Below are positions 56,075 to 63,792 of a DNA stretch of 64,000 nucleotides, piece by piece (positions within the stretch are counted from its first letter, which is position 1; every line of letters begins with the position of its first letter). The notes under the pieces are model-generated. The model saw only the letters and a program-made list of their open reading frames with translations. It searched no databases and had not been told where the DNA came from. The stretch is from Streptomyces lasiicapitis. GTDB taxonomy: Bacteria > Actinomycetota > Actinomycetes > Streptomycetales > Streptomycetaceae. The stretch covers positions 186,001 to 250,000 of the forward strand of contig NZ_BMNG01000014.1 of assembly GCF_014646335.1 (NCBI RefSeq), written 5' to 3'. Position numbers and translations under genes: made by a program.

Positions 56075-56275
56075 ATGCCGGCTTCAGAACGTGATGCGCA
56101 GACTCAGCCGCGCGGGCATGCGGCGCGGCCATCCGCCTCGGCCACTTCGTCCGGCTGCTCGATGAGCGATCTGCTGGCGTCCTGCGCCGCCGCGAGCGCG
56201 GTGTCCACGCCGCCCGCGGCGCCGGAGCACCCCGCGGCAGCGCGCGCGGACGAGCGGCGGCGCGATGCCGCGTAA
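56075..56275 (+). CDS. Small hypothetical protein (66 residues)
   Basis: MPASERDAQTQPRGHAARPS... 66 residues with a Cys/Ser/Ala-rich centre (SSGCSMSDLLASCAAASAV), Pro/Ala-rich and Arg-rich end. An excellent AGGAGG ribosome-binding site 5-6 nt before the ATG and the palindrome 31 nt upstream support a real gene. No membrane segment and no family I recognise. It could be a peptide precursor or small regulator; low certainty. Confidence 0.5.
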   Translation: MPASERDAQTQPRGHAARPSASATSSGCSMSDLLASCAAASAVSTPPAAPEHPAAARADERRRDAA

Positions 56276-56320
56276 GCAGATGAGTCAGGCGGATGGGTCA
56301 GCAGGGGCTCGGTCGGCGCC

Positions 56321-56866
56321 CTACTTGATGACGACGACCTTCGTGTCCCGCAGCGCGAAGTCCCACATGGCGTTGCCGTCCGCGCGGGACGAGCGGATGC
56401 CGCCCGTCTTCTTCGCCGGATCCGGCTTCGACGTCGAGCCGTTGAGCGCCGCGCTGAACCCGACCGCTATGCCGTTGACCGACGTGAACCGCACGACGTG
56501 CTCGATCAGCACCCCGTCCGACCCTATGACCTGCCCCGTACGCGAGTTGACGGCGTACGAACCCGGCACCGGGTCCACAGTGCTCGGCGTCACCCGATAG
56601 GTCCGCTTCACCTTGCCGGAGTCGCCGACCAGCCACACCCGGTCGCCGGCCAGGGAGTACACGACGCGCTTGCCCTTGCCGGAGGCGGCGGGCAGCTTCA
56701 GCGGGTTCTTGTCCTTGGGGGAGCTCGACGGCACCGTCGGGGACTTGTCCGGGCTGGCGTTCAGGTCGTCCGGGGCGCTGGCGGAGGCCTGGTAGGCGAG
56801 GAAGCCGACCGCGGCGAGCGCCGCCGCGGTGAGCCCGGCCACGAATCCCGAGCTGCTCCTGGACAC
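56321..56866 (-). CDS. L,D-transpeptidase (YkuD)-like protein without catalytic Cys
   Basis: 181 residues from GTG 56866 with GGAGAGGTGG upstream. N-terminal membrane helix or signal (FVAGLTAAALAAVGFLAYQA, about residues 8-27), a Ser/Pro/Lys linker, then a domain with SLAGDRVWLVGDSGKVKRTY, GSYAVNSRTGQVIGS and near the end KKTGGIRSSRADGNAMWDF. This last segment aligns with the YkuD active-site SHGCIRMSNAD but has Thr and Gly where the catalytic His and Cys should be, so it is probably catalytically dead or another function. Tail-to-tail with the small ORF. Confidence 0.75.
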   Translation of the reverse strand: MSRSSSGFVAGLTAAALAAVGFLAYQASASAPDDLNASPDKSPTVPSSSPKDKNPLKLPAASGKGKRVVYSLAGDRVWLVGDSGKVKRTYRVTPSTVDPVPGSYAVNSRTGQVIGSDGVLIEHVVRFTSVNGIAVGFSAALNGSTSKPDPAKKTGGIRSSRADGNAMWDFALRDTKVVVIK

Positions 56867-56968
56867 TGCGCCACCTCTCCTACGTACGGCTATGGGGTGA
56901 CGGTAGCAGCAGGCGTGCCCCTGCCCGGGGCGGCCGTGCGCCGTGCGCCGGAGCCGTAGGCTGTTTGC

Positions 56969-57625
56969 GTGCTCTTGCTCGCTCTGGATACCGCCACCCC
57001 CGCAGTGACCGTCGCTCTGCACGACGGCACGTCCGTCATCGCCGCATCGAGCCAGGTCGACGCCCGCCGCCACGGCGAGCTGCTGCTCCCCGCCGTCGAC
57101 CGCGTGCTCGCCGACGCGGGCCTGAGGCTCGACGCGGTCACGGCCGTCGTCGCGGGCGTCGGCCCCGGCCCGTACACCGGGCTGCGCGTCGGCCTGATGA
57201 CCGCCGACACCTTCGGCCTCGCCCTCGGCGTCCCGGTGCACGGGGTGTGCACGCTGGACGGCCTGGCGTACGCGTCCGGCATCGAGGGCGGCCCGTTCGT
57301 CGTCGCGACGGACGCGCGCCGCAAGGAGGTCTACTGGGCGCGGTACGAAGACCCGCGTACGCGGGTGAGCGGTCCCGCCGTGGACCGGCCCGCGGACATC
57401 GCGGAGCAGGTCGCGGGCCTGCCTGCCGTCGGCGCGGGCGCGGCGCTGTACCCGGACACGTTCCCGGACACGCGCGGCCCCGAGCACGTCACGGCCGCCG
57501 CGCTCGCGTCCCTCGCCGCGGAGAAGCTGGCCGCGGGCGAGGAACTCCTCGAACCCCGCCCGCTCTACCTGCGCCGCCCGGACGCGCAGGTCCCCAAGAA
57601 CTACAAGGTGGTCACGCCCCAGTGA
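56969..57625 (+). CDS. tsaB: tRNA threonylcarbamoyladenosine modification protein TsaB
   Basis: ASKHA-fold partner of TsaD in t6A synthesis. 218 residues from a GTG (MLLLALDTATPAVTVALHDG), with GVGPGPYTGLRVGLMTAD and the mid-region YWARYEDPR. TAGGCT lies 6 nt before the start, so it may be leaderless. The TGA overlaps the rimI GTG by four bases. Confidence 0.95.
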   Translation: MLLLALDTATPAVTVALHDGTSVIAASSQVDARRHGELLLPAVDRVLADAGLRLDAVTAVVAGVGPGPYTGLRVGLMTADTFGLALGVPVHGVCTLDGLAYASGIEGGPFVVATDARRKEVYWARYEDPRTRVSGPAVDRPADIAEQVAGLPAVGAGAALYPDTFPDTRGPEHVTAAALASLAAEKLAAGEELLEPRPLYLRRPDAQVPKNYKVVTPQ

Positions 57626-58275
57626 CCACCGTGCCCCCCGAGCCCGCTGAGCCCTCTGGGAAACAGCCCCACGGCGCCGCGCTGCGCGAGATGCGCTGGT
57701 GGGACATCGACCCCGTGCTCGCCCTGGAGAAGGAGCTCTTCCCGGACGACGCCTGGTCGCGCGGCATGTTCTGGTCCGAGCTCGCGCACGCGCGCGGGGC
57801 CGGCTCCACGCGCCGCTATCTGGTGGCGTACGAAGGCGACCGGCTCGTCGGATACGGCGGGCTCGCGGTCGCGGGCACCGACTCGGACGGCGGCGCGGCG
57901 GTGGCCGCCGACGTGCAGACCATCGCGGTCGCCCGCGACCACTGGGGCACCGGCCTCGGCGCCCGGCTGCTCACCGAGCTGCTGCGGTACGCCACGGCTT
58001 TCGAGGCCACCGAGGTGATGCTGGAGGTCCGCGTGGACAACGAGCGGGCCCAGAAGCTGTACGAGCGCTTCGGCTTCGAGCCGATCGGCTTCCGCCGCGG
58101 CTACTACCAGCCCGGCAACGTGGACGCCCTGGTGATGCGCCTGTCCGACCCCTCCGCCATACCGGGCCGGTCCGTGAACGGCGCCCCCGACGACACCCCC
58201 GACCCCGCGACGACCGACGGCCAGGCGGAACCTGGCCCGCTGAACGGCGTACAAGGAACCGAGATCCATGGCTGA
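57622..58275 (+). CDS. rimI: Ribosomal protein S18-alanine N-acetyltransferase RimI
   Basis: GNAT acetyltransferase. 217 residues; the acetyl-CoA loop appears as ARDHWGTGLGARLLTELL, with VMLEVRVDNERAQKLYERFG following. The N-terminal WWDIDPVLALEKELFPDDAW is typical of RimI. There is a C-terminal tail of about 45 residues (Pro/Asp/Gly-rich) after DALVMRLSD. It overlaps tsaB by 4 bp and tsaD by 8 bp, the usual tsaB-rimI-tsaD order. Confidence 0.94.
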   Translation: MTTVPPEPAEPSGKQPHGAALREMRWWDIDPVLALEKELFPDDAWSRGMFWSELAHARGAGSTRRYLVAYEGDRLVGYGGLAVAGTDSDGGAAVAADVQTIAVARDHWGTGLGARLLTELLRYATAFEATEVMLEVRVDNERAQKLYERFGFEPIGFRRGYYQPGNVDALVMRLSDPSAIPGRSVNGAPDDTPDPATTDGQAEPGPLNGVQGTEIHG

Positions 58276-59386
58276 CACCCGTGACGAGCCCCTCGTCCTC
58301 GGCATCGAGACCTCCTGCGACGAGACGGGAGTGGGCGTCGTCCGCGGCACGACGCTCCTCGCGGACGCGGTCGCGTCCAGCGTCGACGAGCACGCCCGCT
58401 TCGGCGGCGTGGTGCCGGAGGTGGCGTCCCGCGCCCACCTGGAGGCGATGGTCCCGACCATCCAGCGCGCCCTGAAGGACGCCGGGGTGAGCGCGAAGGA
58501 CCTCGACGGCATCGCCGTCACCGCGGGCCCCGGCCTCGCGGGCGCCCTGCTCGTCGGCGTCTCGGCCGCGAAGGCGTACGCGTACGCGCTCGGCAAGCCG
58601 CTGTACGGCGTGAACCACCTGGCCTCGCACATCTGCGTGGACCAGCTGGAGCACGGGGCGCTGCCGGAGCCGACGATGGCCCTGCTCGTGTCCGGCGGCC
58701 ACTCCTCGCTGCTCCTTTCCACCGACATCACCTCGGACGTGCGGCCCCTCGGGGCGACGATCGACGACGCGGCGGGGGAGGCCTTCGACAAGATCGCCCG
58801 CGTGCTGAACCTGGGCTTCCCCGGCGGCCCGGTCATCGACCGCTACGCCCGCGAGGGCGACCCGGCCGCGATCGCCTTCCCGCGCGGTCTGACGGGCCCG
58901 CGCGACGCGGCGTACGACTTCTCCTTCTCCGGGCTCAAGACGTCGGTGGCGCGCTGGATCGAGGCGAAGCGGGCGGCGGGCGAGGACGTGCCGGTGCGGG
59001 ACGTGGCGGCGTCGTTCCAGGAGGCCGTGGTGGACGTGCTGACCCGCAAGGCGGTGCGCGCCTGCAAGGACGAGGGCGTGGACCACCTGATGATCGGCGG
59101 CGGAGTGGCCGCGAACACCCGGCTGCGGGCGCTCGCGCAGGAGCGGTGCGAGAAGGCCGGGATCCGGCTGCGCGTGCCCCGGCCCAAGCTGTGCACGGAC
59201 AACGGGGCGATGGTGGCCGCGCTCGGGGCGGAGATGGTGGCCCGCAACCGGGCGGCGTCGGACCTGGGGCTTTCGGCGGATTCTTCGTTGCCGGTGACGG
59301 AGCCGCATGTGCCGGGGGCGCATGGTGCCCACGCTCACGATCACGACCACGTGCACGAGGTCAGCAAGGACAACCTCTACTCATGA
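58268..59386 (+). CDS. tsaD: tRNA N6-adenosine threonylcarbamoyltransferase TsaD
   Basis: Transfers the threonylcarbamoyl group to A37. 372 residues with GIETSCDETGVGVVRG, metal-binding His pair in GVNHLASHICV, LLVSGGHSSLLL, GATIDDAAGEAFDK and the C-terminal KLCTDNGAMVAALGA. A His-rich C-terminal tail (HGAHAHDHDHVHEV) extends past the conserved end and could bind metal. The TGA shares bases with the ATG of the next small gene. Confidence 0.97.
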   Translation: MADTRDEPLVLGIETSCDETGVGVVRGTTLLADAVASSVDEHARFGGVVPEVASRAHLEAMVPTIQRALKDAGVSAKDLDGIAVTAGPGLAGALLVGVSAAKAYAYALGKPLYGVNHLASHICVDQLEHGALPEPTMALLVSGGHSSLLLSTDITSDVRPLGATIDDAAGEAFDKIARVLNLGFPGGPVIDRYAREGDPAAIAFPRGLTGPRDAAYDFSFSGLKTSVARWIEAKRAAGEDVPVRDVAASFQEAVVDVLTRKAVRACKDEGVDHLMIGGGVAANTRLRALAQERCEKAGIRLRVPRPKLCTDNGAMVAALGAEMVARNRAASDLGLSADSSLPVTEPHVPGAHGAHAHDHDHVHEVSKDNLYS

Positions 59387-59640
59387 GCGTCGCGTTGATG
59401 TGGGAGGCGCGGGCCACCGAGGGCCGGGGGCCCGAGCTGCTCGCGTGGGCGCGGGACCAGAAGCTGGTGCCCGCGCCCCTGCGCCGGGAGACCTTCACCG
59501 CCCCGCAGGACCGCGTCCTCGTGATCACGTGGTGGGACGCGGCGTACGACGCGGACCTGCCCGAACTGGCCGATCCGCCGGGCGATTTGGTGTCCCGGCC
59601 GCCTCACCGGTGGCGGTTCGAGCCCCAGGGCGAGGGCTGA
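59383..59640 (+). CDS. Small conserved-looking protein downstream of tsaD
   Basis: 85 residues starting MSVALMWEARATEGRGPELL, overlapping the tsaD stop by four bases (ATGA), which implies translational coupling. Trp-rich (VLVITWWDAAYD, HRWRFEP). No transmembrane segment. It recalls small dimeric alpha/beta-barrel proteins but I cannot assign a family. Its 3' end overlaps the opposing membrane-protein gene by 37 bp. Confidence 0.7.
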   Translation: MSVALMWEARATEGRGPELLAWARDQKLVPAPLRRETFTAPQDRVLVITWWDAAYDADLPELADPPGDLVSRPPHRWRFEPQGEG

Positions 59641-60764
59641 TCCCCGTACGCCCCCGGAAGCGGCCGGTCCTCGGGCGTCATGAGGAGCGCGATCACCACG
59701 ACGAGCTGGAGCGGGATGGTGGCGAACGGCGTCAGGATGCTGAGCGTCCCGACCGTCGAGTCCCAGTACATGTCGAAGCCGTCGTCGAAGGCCGGGACCA
59801 GGGTGCGCACGTCGAAGTAGATCGAGGCGAGCGCGAGCGCGAGCGCGGCGCCGCGGGCCGCCGGGCGCCCGGCGAGCAGCAGGGCGCCGATGAGCAGGGG
59901 CGCGGCCACCAGGAACAGGGCGTAGAAGGCCTGGGGGAGCGGGATGCCGCGTGAGGCGTCGACCGCCGCCCGGAGGAAGTCGCCCCCGTCGGAGTCCTGT
60001 CCGCTGCCGATGAAGTAGATGTGGTCCCGGGTGAGGGTGTAGATCAGCCAGCCCACCTCGATCGCGCCGCTCAGCAGCAGAGCCACACCGGACACCACGA
60101 AGGCCGGCCGTGCGCGGCGGCCCGCGACGGGCGGTGGGGTGTAGAGGTCGCCGTACGGGGCGTACGCGGGCGGCGGCGGGGCGTCCGCGTACGGGGACCG
60201 CGGCGGGTACGCCGGGGCGGCCATCGGTGGCGGGGTGGCGTGCGCCGGGCCGCGGGTGCGGGCGACGGCCGCCCAGATCGCGCAGCCCAGGGCGATGCCC
60301 GTGAACCGGAAGGTGAGCAGGGCCTTGCCGTAGCCGATTTCGGTGATGAGGTCGCCGTACTCGTCCGAGGCCATGAGGCCGATCACTTCCCGCAGGCCCA
60401 GGCAGATCAGGAGCGCGGCGAGCAGCGCGAGGCCCCCGCGCGCCACCCGGCGCCGCCCGAGCGCGAGGGCGCCGACGACGAGGGCGGCCGCGAGGAACGC
60501 CCAGTCGTGGTGGGTCTGCGCCACCAGCGTGAGGGACTCCCGTGGGTCGTACAGGGCCTTGAAGGAGTACCCGGAGTAGCGGGTGTAGCTGGTGGACGGC
60601 CCGTCGGTGGCCTCCTTGGCCTCGTACCCGATCCAGACCGTCGCCACGAGCGCGTACAGCAGGACGGCCGCGCCGGTCCACTGCAGCGCCGGTGCGTCGC
60701 GTGGTGCGACGCGCCCCGGTATGCCCTGTCCTGCCCCTGCCCCGCCCTGACCCCATACGGCCAT
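59604..60764 (-). CDS. Polytopic membrane protein of unknown function
   Basis: 386 residues from ATG 60764 with a GGGGGG site. Several membrane helices (WTGAAVLLYALVATVWIGY; DWAFLAAALVVGALALG; GLALLAALLICLGLREVIGL; a central Pro/Ala/Tyr-rich cytoplasmic loop PPPPAYAPYGDLYTPPP; FVVSGVALLLSGAIEVGWLI; and three more near the C-terminus). Common type in actinobacteria; no catalytic motif seen. Function unknown. Confidence 0.8.
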   Translation of the reverse strand: MAVWGQGGAGAGQGIPGRVAPRDAPALQWTGAAVLLYALVATVWIGYEAKEATDGPSTSYTRYSGYSFKALYDPRESLTLVAQTHHDWAFLAAALVVGALALGRRRVARGGLALLAALLICLGLREVIGLMASDEYGDLITEIGYGKALLTFRFTGIALGCAIWAAVARTRGPAHATPPPMAAPAYPPRSPYADAPPPPAYAPYGDLYTPPPVAGRRARPAFVVSGVALLLSGAIEVGWLIYTLTRDHIYFIGSGQDSDGGDFLRAAVDASRGIPLPQAFYALFLVAAPLLIGALLLAGRPAARGAALALALASIYFDVRTLVPAFDDGFDMYWDSTVGTLSILTPFATIPLQLVVVIALLMTPEDRPLPGAYGDQPSPWGSNRHR

Positions 60765-60855
60765 GCGTGCCCCCCGTTTTCTGGATTCTGTTTTTCCGGT
60801 TTCCGTCTGCACGCGGATCCCGTCCGTACGTGTAGCCGGTGGTCGGCCGCGTTGT

Positions 60856-61614
60856 CTACGGCGTATCCGCTTGCGGGTGCGACCGCGTCGGGCGGCCGGG
60901 TCCCGCGGCCCGCGCGAGCAGGCCGTCCACCACCGCGCTCAGCTGGTCGGCGAAGTCGTAGGCGTCCCTGAGCTCCGCCCAGCGGGGGGTCAGCGGGGCG
61001 ACGTGGGGGAGCTCGGCGGTGTCCGCTTCCGTGAGCATGTCGGGGAAGTACCGCTTGCGGTCGGGCTCTTCGGCGCGGCGGGTCATCGCGTTCCGGAAGG
61101 CGAGGTCGCCGTACACGCAGTGCCAGACGGTGCGGTAGGCGTGCACGGCCTGGTCGGGGGAGAGCCCGCAGGCCTCGCCCGCGCCGATGATCTCGTCGAC
61201 CATCCACATCGCGCCCTTGTCGCTGAGGTCGCCGAGGCTCAGCACCTCCACCACCCAGGGCAGCCGCAGCAGGATGCCGTGCATGTGCAGGGACACGGCG
61301 AGCAGCCGGTCGCGCGGCTCTTCGGGCAGTTCGGGGCGCGGCAGCGTGGCGGCCGTCCCGGCCAGGGTGAGCATCAACAGCTCGTCCTTGTCGCGCACAT
61401 GGTGGTACAGCGCCATGGGCGTCGCGCCGATCTCCTTGGCGACGCGGCGCATGCTGAGCGCCGCGACGCCCTCCTCCTGGAGGATGCGCCGCGCCACGTC
61501 GACGATCGCCTCCGGGTCGATGCGCCGGGGGCGGCCGACGCGGCGCTTCTGGGGCTGATCGGTTTCCTTCTCCCCGGCCGTGCCGGGTTCTTCGTCCTTC
61601 GCTCGTGCTGCCAC
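60856..61614 (-). CDS. TetR family transcriptional regulator
   Basis: 252 residues from GTG 61614. N-terminal linker rich in Glu/Lys, then the HTH in RRIDPEAIVDVARRILQEEG ... AALSMRRVAKEIGATPMALYHHVRDKDEL. The C-terminal ligand domain resembles tetracycline repressor-type TetR_C (HMHGILLRLPWVVEVLSLG; TVWHCVYGDLAFR). Upstream in-frame start at 61725 gives a low-complexity Arg/Pro extension and is unlikely. Divergent from an exporter it probably represses through the operator at 61709-61743. Confidence 0.9.
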   Translation of the reverse strand: MAARAKDEEPGTAGEKETDQPQKRRVGRPRRIDPEAIVDVARRILQEEGVAALSMRRVAKEIGATPMALYHHVRDKDELLMLTLAGTAATLPRPELPEEPRDRLLAVSLHMHGILLRLPWVVEVLSLGDLSDKGAMWMVDEIIGAGEACGLSPDQAVHAYRTVWHCVYGDLAFRNAMTRRAEEPDRKRYFPDMLTEADTAELPHVAPLTPRWAELRDAYDFADQLSAVVDGLLARAAGPGRPTRSHPQADTP

Positions 61615-61708
61615 GTGCTCATTGTCCCGTCGTCCGCCCGCGCGAGGGCGGCCCCCTGCTCGTGGGGCGTGGGCCCGCGGCCTGCGGGGCCCCGGCCCGT
61701 CCAGTTTC

Positions 61709-61743
61709 TTTACGCGTATAGCCAATTTCTATACGCGTATAAT
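61709..61743. promoter_or_regulatory. Twin TetR-type operator and promoter between regulator and exporter
   Basis: Two copies of TACGCGTA (61711-61718 and 61732-61739) with centres 21 bp apart, i.e. two helical turns. The second is part of the perfect palindrome TATACGCGTATA (61730-61741) and overlaps TATAAT (61738-61743), a consensus -10 for the exporter. Repressor binding would block this -10. Confidence 0.75.
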
Positions 61744-61755
61744 AATCTGCGCGGC

Positions 61756-63282
61756 ATGACGCACTCACCCACCGGCGGCCCGCCCGCGCGCGGCCCGCTC
61801 CTCCTCCCCGTCCTCCTGACCGTCCAGTTCCTCGTCTCCCTCGACATGTCCGTCGTCAACATCGCGCTGCCCGACATGGGCGCCGACCTCGGCTTCGCGC
61901 CCGAGTCGCTGACCTGGGTCGTCAACGCGTACGCGCTCGCGTTCGGCGGGCTTCTGATGCTCGGCGGAAGGCTCGCCGACCTGATGGGCCGGCGGCGCAC
62001 ACTCGTCGCCGGGTTCGTGGTGTTCGGGGCGGCGAGCCTCGCGGGAGGGCTCGCGCAGGACCCCGGCCAGCTCGTCACGGCGCGGGCGGTGCAGGGCGCG
62101 GGCGCCGCCGCCCTCGCGCCGGTGGCGCTCGCGCTGATCACCGTCCACTACGCGCAGGGCAAGGAGCGGGCACGGGCGCTCGGCCTGTGGGGCGCGTCGG
62201 GCGCGCTCGGCGGGGCGGTCGGGATCATGGCGGGCGGACTGCTCACGGACTGGGTGGGCTGGCGCTCGGTGATGCTGGTCAACGTCCCGGTGGTGCTCGC
62301 GGCGCTCGCCGCCGTCCGGCCCGGCATCCCCGCCGACCGGCGCGGGGCCGACGCCCCGCGCCTCGACGTGGCGGGCGCGCTCCTGGTCACGGCGGGGACG
62401 AGCGTGCTCGTGCTCGGCCTGGTCCGCACCGAGACCGAGGGCTGGGGCTCGGCGGCGACCGCAGGGACGCTCGCGGCGGCGGCCGCGCTGCTCGGCGCCT
62501 TCTGCGCGGTCGAGATGCGCGGCGAACGGCGCGGCCGCGGGCCCCTCCTCCGGCTCGGCCTGCTCACCCGCCGCCCGGTCCTGTCCGCGAACGTCTTCGC
62601 GCTCCTGATGTCCTCGGGCCAGTTCGCCGCGTTCTACTTCACCTCGCTCTACCTCCAGGAGGTCATGGCGTACGGACCCACGCGGGCCGGAGCGGCCTTC
62701 CTGCCGTTCTGCGCGGGCATCGTCGCGGGCACGGTGGTCGCGACCCGCACGGTGGGCCGGGTCGGGGAGCGGGCGCTGCTCGTGGCGGGCGGGCTGCTCG
62801 GCGCGGCCGGGTTCGGGTGGTTCGCGCTGGCGGTCGGGGCGGGCGGCACGTTCGCGGGGTCGATCCTCGGTCCTTCGCTCGTGGCGAGCGTGGGCATCGG
62901 CATGTGCTTCGTGCCGCTCGGTACGGCGGCTACGGCGGGCGTGGCGGCGGAGGAGACCGGCATGGCGTCGGGGCTGCTCAACAGTTCGCGCCAGCTCGGC
63001 GGGTCGATCGGCCTCGCGGTGCTCGTGACGGTCGCGTCGAGTGCGACGGGGGCGGGCGGCGGGCCCGGGGCGCTCGCGGACGGGTACGCGGCGGCGTTCG
63101 GGGTGGCGGCGGGGCTGCTGGTGGCGGCGGCGCTGGCCACCGCGGTGCTGCACGGGCGGCGTACGGCTGCGCTTTCGGCGCCGACACTCCCGCGACCTGC
63201 GGAAACGTACGAATCCGAGAAAACTTCGAAGAATCTCGGCGAGGGTGTCGATCCGGGCGTCTCCCGTTCGACGCATCAGTGA
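61756..63282 (+). CDS. MFS exporter, DHA2 (EmrB/QacA) 14-TMS family
   Basis: 508 residues, about 14 membrane helices, drug:H+ antiporter-2 type. Motif D1-like LDMSVVNIALPDMG at helix 1, WVVNAYALAFGGLLMLGGRL, motif A DLMGRRRTLVAGF, motif C-like GASGALGGAVGIMAGG, and later SGQFAAFYFTSLYLQEVMAY. Probably exports a cationic or hydrophobic compound, perhaps an antibiotic. Its last 15 or so residues are encoded by sequence that also forms the next promoter, so the C-terminus may be poorly constrained. Adjacent TetR suggests induction by substrate. Confidence 0.92.
   Translation: MTHSPTGGPPARGPLLLPVLLTVQFLVSLDMSVVNIALPDMGADLGFAPESLTWVVNAYALAFGGLLMLGGRLADLMGRRRTLVAGFVVFGAASLAGGLAQDPGQLVTARAVQGAGAAALAPVALALITVHYAQGKERARALGLWGASGALGGAVGIMAGGLLTDWVGWRSVMLVNVPVVLAALAAVRPGIPADRRGADAPRLDVAGALLVTAGTSVLVLGLVRTETEGWGSAATAGTLAAAAALLGAFCAVEMRGERRGRGPLLRLGLLTRRPVLSANVFALLMSSGQFAAFYFTSLYLQEVMAYGPTRAGAAFLPFCAGIVAGTVVATRTVGRVGERALLVAGGLLGAAGFGWFALAVGAGGTFAGSILGPSLVASVGIGMCFVPLGTAATAGVAAEETGMASGLLNSSRQLGGSIGLAVLVTVASSATGAGGGPGALADGYAAAFGVAAGLLVAAALATAVLHGRRTAALSAPTLPRPAETYESEKTSKNLGEGVDPGVSRSTHQ
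63246..63272 (+). promoter_or_regulatory. Candidate ECF42-type promoter
   Basis: TGTCGA (63246-63251), 17-bp spacer, CGAC (63269-63272), ahead of the DGPF gene by about 72 bp. ECF42 sigma factors are reported to recognise TGTCGA with CGA/TC at this spacing and to sit beside DGPF genes (memory of S. venezuelae work). The sites lie inside the 3' end of the exporter gene. Confidence 0.55.
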
Positions 63283-63343
63283 GAAGTGAGAGCGAGCGGC
63301 GGGGAGAGCCCCCGTCGCCCACCTTCTGAACGGAGACACGGTC

Positions 63344-63730
63344 ATGCCGCGCTATCTGACGATGATCCGCATCGACGAGAACAACCTGCCGGAGAGCGGT
63401 GGCCCGAGCGCCGAGCTGGAGGAGCGCATGGGCGAGCTGCTCCAGGAGATGACCAAGGCGGGCGTCCTGCTCGACACCGCCGGCCTCGCGCCGAGCGCCG
63501 AAGGGGCCAGGGTGCGCTGGGAGAACGGGAAGCTCTCCGTCACGGACGGGCCGTTCACCGAGGCCAAGGAGGTCGTCGGCGGCTACTCCATCGTCCAGGC
63601 CAAGGACCGGGCCGAGGCGGTCGAGTGGACCAAGCGGTTCCTGAAGGTCCACGAGGAGTACTGGACGATCACCGTGGAGGTCAGGGAGATCTCCGAGCCC
63701 GACATCCAGGGGGTCGGGCCGCAGGCCTGA
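63344..63730 (+). CDS. DGPF/YCII-related domain protein
   Basis: 128-residue protein with the diagnostic DGPFTEAKEVVGGY motif, plus MPRYLTMIRIDENN at the N-terminus and VEWTKRFLKVHEEYW. Dimeric ferredoxin-like family often encoded beside ECF42 sigma factors and thought to be their target or partner; enzymatic function is not known. It is followed 62 bp later by the sigma gene on the same strand. Confidence 0.9.
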   Translation: MPRYLTMIRIDENNLPESGGPSAELEERMGELLQEMTKAGVLLDTAGLAPSAEGARVRWENGKLSVTDGPFTEAKEVVGGYSIVQAKDRAEAVEWTKRFLKVHEEYWTITVEVREISEPDIQGVGPQA

Positions 63731-63792
63731 CGTCCCTCACCCCGGCTGTCGGCCGGTCCCTTTGCGGAGGTGTCGTGGGGGTGCTCTGATGT

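Noticed and set aside
61615..61725. N-terminal extension of the TetR regulator to 61725
   Set aside because: Arg/Pro-rich low complexity overlapping the operator; GTG 61614 gives a normal TetR length.
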